10,879 nt of DNA from NCBI GenBank assembly GCA_026770585.1, contig MU648287.1:5058-15936 (forward strand), given 5' to 3'. This DNA is from Baffinella frigidus (lineage: Eukaryota; Cryptophyceae; Cryptomonadales; Baffinellaceae). Shown here one piece after another: positions 1 through 5,160 of this stretch (its first letter is position 1; every line of letters starts with the position of its first letter). The position numbers were made by a program, and so were the translations under genes. Under the pieces are notes generated by a model that worked only from the letters and a program-made list of their open reading frames with translations, was not told where the DNA came from and ran no database searches.

Positions 1-1
1 G

Positions 2-196
2 AAATCTGACGACATTTTGTCGTGGAGAGCGAGGATGCGTGCGGGAGCAGCAGCGCAGTCACGCGGGGCAGCAGAGCGTGCACGCAGCAGAACGCGCACT
101 GGGGGCAGGGAGGGGATGCATCCTGGCGCGACGGATAATCTCGAGGGACCTACCCAGAGTCGTATATCACCAAGTATACAACGTATACGAAGATAA
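2..196 (+). CDS. Possible 3' end of a gene entering from the left (Arg/Ala-rich tail)
   Basis: This plus-strand frame is open from base 2 to a TAA at 194-196, about 64 codons, so the start would lie outside the window. The encoded tail is rich in Arg, Ala, Gly and Ser, strongly basic and low in complexity, as disordered C-terminal tails often are. The first 130 bases are much richer in GC than the rest and contain repeated gcagcag words, and GC-rich DNA stays open by chance; the opposite strand also has an open frame here. No polyA signal follows closely. I recognise no family. The call rests only on an open frame with a plausible stop and could be wrong. Confidence 0.3.
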   Translation, partial: KSDDILSWRARMRAGAAAQSRGAAERARSRTRTGGREGMHPGATDNLEGPTQSRISPSIQRIRR

Positions 197-255
197 AATG
201 GCTCCCGCCCAAATTTGAAAATATTTTGCAGAGATTTCGCTTAATCCCGAGACCC

Positions 256-274
256 TTACGACCCAGGGTCGTAA
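256..274. repeat. Perfect 19-base palindrome upstream of the first complete gene
   Basis: TTACGACCC and GGGTCGTAA flank a single central A. It lies 13 bases before a TATA-like TTTTAAA (288-294) in the non-coding region upstream of 402-911. A perfect dyad at that place is what a dimeric DNA-binding regulator would recognise, but no such protein is identified here. Confidence 0.6.
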
Positions 275-287
275 TGTCCTCGGACGC

Positions 288-294
288 TTTTAAA
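288..294 (+). promoter_or_regulatory. TATA-like box for gene 402-911
   Basis: TTTTAAA lies about 110 bases before the ATG at 402. Two other ATGs intervene: one at 344 opens a 48-codon frame that overlaps the start of the gene in another frame, and one at 372 opens a 4-codon frame. Either the start is reached by leaky scanning, or transcription begins closer in, for example from the weak ACATAAA around 334-340. Confidence 0.35.
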
Positions 295-401
295 CAGTGG
301 GGACGTGCGGGCCGTGTGTTCAGCTCGGGGACTACATAAACAAATGCATCGAGTTCGACCCTACGCAAACCATGAAGGAGACATAATTATGTACAACGAG
401 C

Positions 402-911
402 ATGATGACGTGGGTCCCACGGATTCGTGTACCGATCCTCTTGATCTCACTCGGAGACGCGTGCACGGCCATGTGTATCCAAGAGTCTGATAATGTGTAC
501 TACGCCACCGACACCATCTCTCTCCCAGCCAAGACGCCCGCAGGGTGTATCCTTCTCGCGCATTACACAGAAGACTGTTGCGACTCACACCGCAGACCCC
601 AGGTGCTGATTTATGACGTGGTGGCATGGGGGACTTCTCTGTCTTCATCGTATGCGCAAAGGGTTCAGTACGAAGACCTCTCTCTCGTGAAGCCAGAGGA
701 GCGCTACCGTATCTTACGCGAGGAATTTGACCCACTTCTATACCCTCCCACGGCTAACGGCAACACGCTCGTATTGCAGTGGGTGGGTTACCTAGAGGGG
801 GCACGTAAGTTCTTAGATGGGACTGTACACGTGGGCCATGAGGTGGAAACACTTTTGGAACTCTCCCATGAGAACCCGCTCAAACCCAGGCTGTTGTGTA
901 ACGGCTCTTAA
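402..911 (+). CDS. Protein resembling a capping-enzyme/snurportin nucleotidyltransferase fold, without the catalytic lysine
   Basis: This is a 169-residue protein. Its order of motifs resembles the nucleotidyltransferase fold shared by mRNA capping guanylyltransferases, DNA/RNA ligases and the cap-binding domain of snurportin-1. A strand pair at about residues 20-35 is followed by GCILLA at 48-53, where motif III lies. VLIYDVVA at 68-75 looks like motif IIIa, followed by Arg87, and GHEVETLL at 145-152 looks like a degenerate motif IV. No KxDG lysine motif is visible and the protein ends before motif V, so guanylyl transfer is unlikely; cap or nucleotide binding is the better guess. The start at 402 is the first ATG after an in-frame TAA at 384-386. 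The family call is a reading of motifs by eye and is uncertain. It converges on the minus-strand gene 14 bases downstream, with no AATAAA between them. Confidence 0.55.
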   Translation: MMTWVPRIRVPILLISLGDACTAMCIQESDNVYYATDTISLPAKTPAGCILLAHYTEDCCDSHRRPQVLIYDVVAWGTSLSSSYAQRVQYEDLSLVKPEERYRILREEFDPLLYPPTANGNTLVLQWVGYLEGARKFLDGTVHVGHEVETLLELSHENPLKPRLLCNGS

Positions 912-925
912 TGGAATTTAATGAA

Positions 926-1390
926 TCACATTCCTGCAAACTGGTTACGTCTGAAGCGCAGCCCCACACCACGCCTATCTAGTTCCACAACCGTCTCGAT
1001 ACATCGTCGATTCAGCCGGTAACATTGCACGTACTCCTGTAGGAAGTACTTCAACCTATACCACCGCCAACTGTGCTCTCGCCCCTTATCTGAGGTGGGT
1101 ACGATCCCCATCTGTAGACCCACCGCACACCACTCAGTGTAGGGTGGCAGCATCGAACTGATCGCAATGAGATCAGATGTATCAATAGGTTGTTCGGGTG
1201 TACCATTTCCCAAAATACCAAGCACCGACTCTAGGAACAACCAGGTCTGTGGAACTTTCTCCAGGAATAATGCAACGCGGTCTGCATAGTCGGTCACACA
1301 GTTCTGAAGGACTGGTAGAAGTGCCACACGGGTGAGGTATCCTGACACGTGGATGACCCCCATTTCACGAGTACGCCCACGTTGTGGCAT
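926..1390 (-). CDS. Hypothetical protein, 154 aa
   Basis: I do not recognise this protein. It is 154 residues long with no signal peptide or clear membrane span. The middle is hydrophobic and helical, with a Trp-rich stretch (around WLFLESVLGILG and SWRWYRLKYFLQEY), and the C-terminus is basic. The frame stays open to 1450, but that extension has no ATG. The ATG at 1388-1390 is the natural start because a good TATA box (TATTTATA on the minus strand, 1425-1432) lies 35-42 bases before it. It is followed by the convergent end of the gene at 402-911 and preceded by the nuclease gene on the same strand, 74 bases away. I see no polyA signal close to its stop. Confidence 0.75.
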   Translation of the reverse strand: MPQRGRTREMGVIHVSGYLTRVALLPVLQNCVTDYADRVALFLEKVPQTWLFLESVLGILGNGTPEQPIDTSDLIAISSMLPPYTEWCAVGLQMGIVPTSDKGREHSWRWYRLKYFLQEYVQCYRLNRRCIETVVELDRRGVGLRFRRNQFAGM

Positions 1391-1424
1391 GGTCTGGTTT
1401 GGGTTGTGACGCGATCCAAATTGG

Positions 1425-1432
1425 TATAAATA
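1425..1432 (-). promoter_or_regulatory. TATA box for gene 926-1390
   Basis: The minus strand reads TATTTATA, 35-42 bases before the ATG at 1390. This is the clearest promoter-to-start spacing in the window and is used here to choose starts elsewhere. Confidence 0.65.
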
Positions 1433-1447
1433 TGTAATGATAAACAA

Positions 1448-1457
1448 CACACGTGTG
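1448..1457. promoter_or_regulatory. CACACGTGTG palindrome between two minus-strand genes
   Basis: This perfect 10-base palindrome is centred on the E-box CACGTG. It lies 16 bases upstream of the TATA box for 926-1390 and just past the stop of the nuclease gene. The same core recurs upstream of the nuclease gene (2321-2343). Binding by a host or viral bHLH or similar factor is inference. Confidence 0.4.
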
Positions 1458-1463
1458 CTACAG

Positions 1464-2252
1464 CTATACGTCCATAGACATCAAATCAGACCGCCCTGTA
1501 CCGATGCGCTCCCGGACGTTGTGAATGAACACACGACCCGGTCCGAAATACACCAGTGATGCAATCTGAATGTCCTCTGAGTTCGTGTCGTATGTCTTGA
1601 GGTATTTGTTGACTTGCTTGGAGTCAACAAGGATCTTCGGTGACCCAATCTTCAGCTCGTAGAGACACACCCCGGCGACTTCCAGGTCTACTCTCCCCGC
1701 AAGGAGTACACCGTCCCCAAAGTTAGCGAAGAGGTCTCGTTCCGTCATGACAGGGAGTCCCTGAAGATACGCAGCGCGCAGCACCGCCCGCTGGTAGAAT
1801 GATTCGGTATACCCACCCCCGCACCTACGGTAGACGTCTTTGATAATCGAACACATGGCCTCGTGGACGTCCACGGCCCGGTAACGAACGGAGCCAACTG
1901 TGGTACAGACCGGCGTGAGCGCCTCTACAGCACTGGGTGTGGGAGCGCGTTCGGGTCCTTCCATACCCGGTTGGCTTGTGGGAGACTGAGGCTTGCTCAC
2001 AGAACCTACGGGGTCGGCCAGTGCACTCAGTGGCGAGTGGGCCGAATAACTCATTGACCGACGGAGATTCGCAAGCATCTTTGCGTCAAGGAACTCCGTT
2101 GTGTTCAGATGCGACCAACCAGGTATGGCTCTGTTTACTTTGGAGGGTGCTGCGTTGGTATGAACTCCTCTGTTCTGGATGCCAGGTGTAGCACAGATAT
2201 AATTGTGGACAGGGTATAGCGCTTGCAAGATCAGAATGTTTCCTAGTCGCAT
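1464..2252 (-). CDS. GxxExxY-type PD-(D/E)XK nuclease-superfamily protein with a long N-terminal extension
   Basis: This 262-residue protein has residues 128-245 matching the GxxExxY (PDDEXK_3) family. The family signature is present at 147-153 (Gly147, Glu150, Tyr153). The nuclease-like core follows: Asp189 in RVDL, Glu199 and Lys201 in YELK, then Gln213 in a Q-x3-YL helix, and a final hydrophobic strand with Phe-Gly (SLVYFGPG). All expected acidic, Lys and Gln positions are kept, so the fold and a metal-dependent nuclease site look intact, although biochemical function of this family is poorly known. Typical members have about 125 residues; here residues 1-125 add a Pro/Ser-rich, probably flexible segment. 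The start at 2252 is the first ATG, with an AT-rich TATA-like site 34-48 bases before it. A role in DNA processing, repair or degradation is inference. Confidence 0.82.
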   Translation of the reverse strand: MRLGNILILQALYPVHNYICATPGIQNRGVHTNAAPSKVNRAIPGWSHLNTTEFLDAKMLANLRRSMSYSAHSPLSALADPVGSVSKPQSPTSQPGMEGPERAPTPSAVEALTPVCTTVGSVRYRAVDVHEAMCSIIKDVYRRCGGGYTESFYQRAVLRAAYLQGLPVMTERDLFANFGDGVLLAGRVDLEVAGVCLYELKIGSPKILVDSKQVNKYLKTYDTNSEDIQIASLVYFGPGRVFIHNVRERIGTGRSDLMSMDV

Positions 2253-2270
2253 GCCTTGCTGTACACCCGT

Positions 2271-2286
2271 ATGAACACATGTTCAT
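2271..2286. repeat. Inverted repeat upstream of the nuclease gene
   Basis: ATGAACA and TGTTCAT face each other across 2 bases (CA), 19 bases upstream of the ATG at 2252 and partly inside its predicted 5' leader. It could act as a hairpin or a protein-binding dyad. Confidence 0.45.
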
Positions 2287-2300
2287 TAATATCATTAAAT
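2284..2300 (-). promoter_or_regulatory. TATA-like region for the nuclease gene
   Basis: The minus strand reads ATTTAATGATATTAATG, 32-48 bases before the ATG at 2252. The spacing matches the TATA box at 1425-1432, but the sequence is only TATA-like. Confidence 0.4.
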
Positions 2301-2320
2301 CCGTTTGACACCTTTCACGA

Positions 2321-2343
2321 ACACACGTGTGTCCACACGTGAG
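2321..2343. promoter_or_regulatory. Two adjacent CACGTG motifs upstream of the nuclease gene
   Basis: A perfect 12-base palindrome, ACACACGTGTGT (2321-2332), is followed directly by a second CACGTG inside CCACACGTGAG (2333-2343). They lie 20-60 bases beyond the TATA-like region, where an upstream activating site would be expected, and lie in the 124-base gap between genes. Confidence 0.45.
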
Positions 2344-2376
2344 TTCATCACAACGAGACGTTTCCTTTGAACCGCA

Positions 2377-2766
2377 TCAGCACACCATGGGAGACAGCCT
2401 ACGCGTTTTCTTTGTTTCATCACCCGGAACACCCATGCTCGGAACACTCATACTAGAGGAGTTGGTCTCGACAAAACCAGGAGCAACCTTGGTGTCGATA
2501 CCGTTCACTTGAACATCTGGTTTCCTGAGACAACCATGAAACAGCTTTTGTTCGATGTCGTATGCCCTGACATCTGCACGGACCGGAAGTGGATTCAACG
2601 CGCTACAGTTTCGCAACTGAGACAACACGTCAGGGTCGTATCGCGGTTTCACACGGAGCATTCCATGAAAGCCGTCAAGTTGCACCACGTACACCCCGTG
2701 GCTGTCGCTGCCGAAGACGTACCCACACGCGTTCGTAATTTGCGCATCTGGAATGCCTCGAGACAT
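2377..2766 (-). CDS. Hypothetical protein, 129 aa
   Basis: I do not recognise this protein. The first half looks like a folded domain (a CGYVFG...GVYVVQLDGFHG stretch with alternating hydrophobic residues). The last 35 residues are Ser/Thr/Pro-rich and likely flexible. The ATG at 2764-2766 is the only sensible start: an in-frame TGA lies six codons upstream (2782-2784), and the only other candidate is a GTG two codons before. A strong TATA box (2949-2956, minus strand) lies about 185 bases upstream, unusually far, and the leader carries a plausible GT...AG intron (see findings). A plus-strand frame (2536-2922) overlaps it in exact antiparallel register, so which strand is coded is not fully certain. 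I favour this strand because its protein looks more natural and it has a TATA box. Confidence 0.58.
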   Translation of the reverse strand: MSRGIPDAQITNACGYVFGSDSHGVYVVQLDGFHGMLRVKPRYDPDVLSQLRNCSALNPLPVRADVRAYDIEQKLFHGCLRKPDVQVNGIDTKVAPGFVETNSSSMSVPSMGVPGDETKKTRRLSPMVC

Positions 2767-2912
2767 TGTCACAGATTCTGGTCATATGAACCCAAAGACG
2801 AAAGACACGGGAAGCAGACCAGATCCGTTTTTTTACAAAACGCGACCTCGGTGGACAATGCTATCAAAACACTCACAAATGTTGTACAGGGCAACCCGGT
2901 GAACTTTGGGTT

Positions 2913-2918
2913 TTTATT
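2913..2918 (-). terminator. Polyadenylation signal AATAAA (minus strand)
   Basis: This is the first canonical minus-strand AATAAA downstream of the membrane-protein gene (stop at 3094-3096), 176 bases after its stop. It would also lie close to the start of any transcript initiated at the 2949-2956 TATA box. Confidence 0.4.
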
Positions 2919-2948
2919 CTAGGAATATGGAGTATAGATGGCGTTACG

Positions 2949-2956
2949 TTTATATA
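2949..2956 (-). promoter_or_regulatory. TATA box (TATATAAA, minus strand)
   Basis: The minus strand reads CTATATAAACG, a near-consensus TATA box facing the gene at 2377-2766. The plus strand also reads TTTATATAG here, so the site could fire both ways. Confidence 0.5.
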
Positions 2957-2980
2957 GAGGCTGTACGTGTTGTGTGCACA

Positions 2981-2986
2981 AATAAA
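2981..2986 (+). terminator. Polyadenylation signal AATAAA (plus strand)
   Basis: This canonical AATAAA lies 58 bases past the stop of the plus-strand overlapping frame (2536-2922). It is the main argument that some plus-strand transcript ends here. Confidence 0.35.
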
Positions 2987-3093
2987 AGGACAAAATGGAT
3001 GCATCGTGGTGTGTTTGATCATTTGGGGGTGTATTAACCAATCGCTTTGAAACAAATTGTTCTACTGGTACACCCGGGTCGCCCCTGAGACGC

Positions 3094-3696
3094 TCATCTG
3101 CCTGGGGAATCCTCCCTCACCAACCTCAGCCGCATCACCTTGAAATCCGGATCGTTCAGGAGTTTGTTGTATTTGTTGCGCTGTTTGTTCATCAAGTCCA
3201 TGCACTGCACCTTCTCAGAGGCGGTCATATGCCCCTTTTTGAACTCAGCGACGGTTTCGTGCAAATCATCATGCGTTTGGAGGAGGTCGTCCATGTATAT
3301 CGGACAATGTTCCATCAATGAAGCTTTGACCCGCTGGGATTTCACAATCGCCTGCTGCACACGGATTTTGTATGTGTGGTCTTCTTGTTCTTGGGTCAGG
3401 GGTTGTCCCTTGCTCTCAAAGCCGGCGTACACGATGAGGATTCTTTCGTTTTCACCGAAGGACTGTTCCAACTCATCCACCGCCTCTTCCTGTTCCTCGG
3501 AGGAGAGTTCCTGAAATTCCTCAAACGGGTGGCCACGAGACGAGACCCGGGAGGTAAACCACTTCATAATGCGCGAGCGGTTCGAGGTGATGCATCCGAA
3601 GCAGAAGACCGTGATGGCCACAACGGCCCAGGTGACCGTGGTATAGATGAGATTGTCCAGCGACATATCACCAAGACCAGCCTGCATGCCCGACAT
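3094..3696 (-). CDS. Single-span membrane protein, 200 aa, charged cytoplasmic-type tail
   Basis: A short N-terminus (about 16 residues) leads into one hydrophobic span at about residues 17-37 (IYTTVTWAVVAITVFCFGCI), followed by basic residues (NRSRIMKWFTSR). By the positive-inside rule the N-terminus faces the lumen or outside, with a long tail in the cytoplasm or virion interior. The tail has an acidic stretch at about 58-83 (many Glu) and then long, charged, helix-prone sequence with possible coiled coil. No cleavable signal peptide is evident. In a virus this would fit an envelope or membrane-anchored structural protein, but that is inference; no family is recognised. The start is the first ATG. 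It is divergent from the gene at 3859, with 162 bases between and no clear TATA box on this strand. Confidence 0.8.
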   Translation of the reverse strand: MSGMQAGLGDMSLDNLIYTTVTWAVVAITVFCFGCITSNRSRIMKWFTSRVSSRGHPFEEFQELSSEEQEEAVDELEQSFGENERILIVYAGFESKGQPLTQEQEDHTYKIRVQQAIVKSQRVKASLMEHCPIYMDDLLQTHDDLHETVAEFKKGHMTASEKVQCMDLMNKQRNKYNKLLNDPDFKVMRLRLVREDSPGR

Positions 3697-3858
3697 GGGG
3701 CACGCTAACGCCTCTGTATGGATATCTTCAGATACCTACACCAAGGCTCACGTAGAACCTTCTGTGAGTAACCCATTTCAATATGGCGAATAGTGTAACA
3801 TGTTTGACATTTCATAGTTAAATCGTCAATTCTAGTAATTATATCCCAACCTTCACAG

Positions 3859-4230
3859 ATGTCCACCAGAACACTTGAACGTCCCCGATCAAAAGACATG
3901 TACAGGGATATATCCAGTGAAGACAAACCCACAACAGGAGCAACTCGTGGCCATGGTAGTTTCAACCCCAACAGGGTCTTCGACGACGGGAGCCTCTTCA
4001 TGATTGAAGACGAAGGTACGGAAAGGGAGAAGCTACAACGCAAAACTACTGATGGTGAAGTCATTGAGATGATAAAACGGACACCAGATGAACTAGCAAA
4101 ACAAGACATAGTCAGACGGGACAAACTCTCTATCACGTTCCAAAAGGCTCGTATGCTCGATAAGGCGGCAGCGACGTTGATGGCTGGAGCTTCGGGGGTA
4201 TCTATGCGGGGTGTGATATGGGTGGATTGA
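3859..4230 (+). CDS. Hypothetical protein, 123 aa
   Basis: I do not recognise this small, charged protein. It has no membrane span or signal peptide. The N-terminal third is hydrophilic and probably disordered; residues ~45-105 alternate charged and hydrophobic residues and look helical; the C-terminus has a short Ala/Gly-rich stretch. The ATG at 3859 is the first in frame and has an AT-rich upstream region (TTATAT around 3839), though that is too close to the start to act as a normal TATA box. Two short upstream frames (ATGs at 3719 and 3783) lie in the divergent gap. An AATAAA at 4265-4270, 35 bases past the stop, fits its mRNA end. The opposite strand is also open here but lacks an ATG start. 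Confidence 0.72.
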   Translation: MSTRTLERPRSKDMYRDISSEDKPTTGATRGHGSFNPNRVFDDGSLFMIEDEGTEREKLQRKTTDGEVIEMIKRTPDELAKQDIVRRDKLSITFQKARMLDKAAATLMAGASGVSMRGVIWVD

Positions 4231-4264
4231 AACATGGAAGCCGAATGGTTCAACAAGGAGGACG

Positions 4265-4270
4265 AATAAA
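4265..4270 (+). terminator. Polyadenylation signal AATAAA for gene 3859-4230
   Basis: AATAAA lies 35 bases past the stop at 4228-4230 and 6 bases before the next gene's ATG, so the end of one gene and the leader of the next share DNA. Its TAA is also the stop of an 11-codon frame that starts at 4234. Confidence 0.55.
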
Positions 4271-4275
4271 AATTA

Positions 4276-5118
4276 ATGCAACTCGCCTGGCAGACAGTTG
4301 AAGAACAAAATCAAAAGGCAACTGACAAGGAAAATGATGTTCAGACCGCCCCAAGTACCTTTGCAGAGGTGCGTCAGGACTATCAGGCCAGATTGAAAAC
4401 AACTTCAAATATTTTGAAACAATACCGACTGGAGCAGCGCAGTATGAAGGTATTTTCCCTCTCCCCAAAAGTGGAAGCAGCTATGTCAGGGCTTGTTATG
4501 GCCACGGTTGAGGAGTTTTCCGATCTACGCGACCTCCCTGACCCAGAAACGGCGAGGTATAATGACCGTGCTGTCACAGACGAAACGGACGACCATGTTC
4601 GGCGACTATGCCGGGTGTTTCGCCGGCTGCCTATCACGCGTAACGAATTCTGTCGTGTCACTGGCACATGTATTCTCTATAATGTGTCACTCCAAGAGGG
4701 TGTAGCTGTGACAGGCAAACGCTTGAACCAGATCTACATAGACATGCTCGACAGCATGCAAACGTGGTTCAAATTTGTGTCTGTAAACATAGAAACGATC
4801 ATGTCAGAGGTTGTTTTTGTGTGGGACAGGGTGTCAGACAATGACGGAATCCAAACCGAAATGTACACGTTCGATTGGGTTACGCAAATGATGAGGAAGC
4901 TTGACCAAGCTCAAAACCCAATGATGTTTGCATCCACTACTGACGACATTGCACACCGCACAGAGAGGGATATGGACGGTTTGCGGGATGAATCAATAGC
5001 GGAACAGGATGATACCGGTCCCCAAATACCTAAGACAAAAGACACCGGTGATGGTCAATGGGCTGATAGTAAAACTGGTCCAAGGGCGTCAATCTACAGC
5101 GCCTCTTGGTATAGGTAG
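4276..5118 (+). CDS. Hypothetical protein, 280 aa, largely helical
   Basis: I do not recognise this protein. Residues ~1-60 are charged and helix-prone (EVRQDYQARLKTTSNILKQY). A central region of ~60-215 is mixed and probably folded. The last ~60 residues are rich in Asp, Gln, Thr and Lys and probably disordered. There is no membrane span. The ATG at 4276 is used because TAA at 4267-4269 closes the frame upstream. Directly before that TAA, in the same frame, is a short open stretch from an ATG at 4234 (see findings). The gene follows 3859-4230 on the same strand and converges on the large minus-strand gene, with a plus-strand ATTAAA at 5140-5145 as its likely polyA signal. Confidence 0.78.
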   Translation: MQLAWQTVEEQNQKATDKENDVQTAPSTFAEVRQDYQARLKTTSNILKQYRLEQRSMKVFSLSPKVEAAMSGLVMATVEEFSDLRDLPDPETARYNDRAVTDETDDHVRRLCRVFRRLPITRNEFCRVTGTCILYNVSLQEGVAVTGKRLNQIYIDMLDSMQTWFKFVSVNIETIMSEVVFVWDRVSDNDGIQTEMYTFDWVTQMMRKLDQAQNPMMFASTTDDIAHRTERDMDGLRDESIAEQDDTGPQIPKTKDTGDGQWADSKTGPRASIYSASWYR

Positions 5119-5132
5119 AATGGATAGCGGAT

Positions 5133-5138
5133 TTTATT
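5133..5138 (-). terminator. Polyadenylation signal AATAAA for the large minus-strand gene
   Basis: The minus-strand AATAAA lies 22 bases past the stop (5161-5163) of the large gene. It sits beside a plus-strand ATTAAA (5140-5145) for the convergent gene, so the 42-base gap serves both 3' ends. Confidence 0.6.
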
Positions 5139-5139
5139 G

Positions 5140-5145
5140 ATTAAA
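5140..5145 (+). terminator. Variant polyadenylation signal ATTAAA for gene 4276-5118
   Basis: ATTAAA, the commonest variant of AATAAA, lies 21 bases past the stop at 5116-5118. Confidence 0.4.
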
Positions 5146-5160
5146 TTTACGGGTTGTATA

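Larger units (their letters stand above)
2767..3093. other. Gene-free interval with signals on both strands
   Basis: I see no gene here apart from the end of the overlapping plus-strand frame (to 2922). The interval holds a TATA box readable on both strands (2949-2957), a plus-strand AATAAA (2981-2986), a minus-strand AATAAA (2913-2918) and a CCAAT word at 3038-3042. A plus-strand ATG at 2995 opens a frame of only 7 codons. Confidence 0.5.

Noticed and set aside
150-368. Minus-strand frame of 72 codons in the left non-coding region
   Set aside because: It starts at TTG and has no promoter or polyA support.
361-735. Minus-strand frame of 124 codons opposite gene 402-911
   Set aside because: It starts at GTG, is Arg/Ser-rich like a shadow, and the plus frame has recognisable motifs.
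2873-3055. Minus-strand frame of 60 codons between two genes
   Set aside because: It starts at TTG and crosses the TATA box and polyA signals.
3705-4256. Minus-strand frame of 183 codons opposite gene 3859-4230
   Set aside because: It starts at TTG rather than ATG, covers the opposite strand of a gene with good start and polyA signal, and its Ser-rich sequence looks like an antisense shadow.
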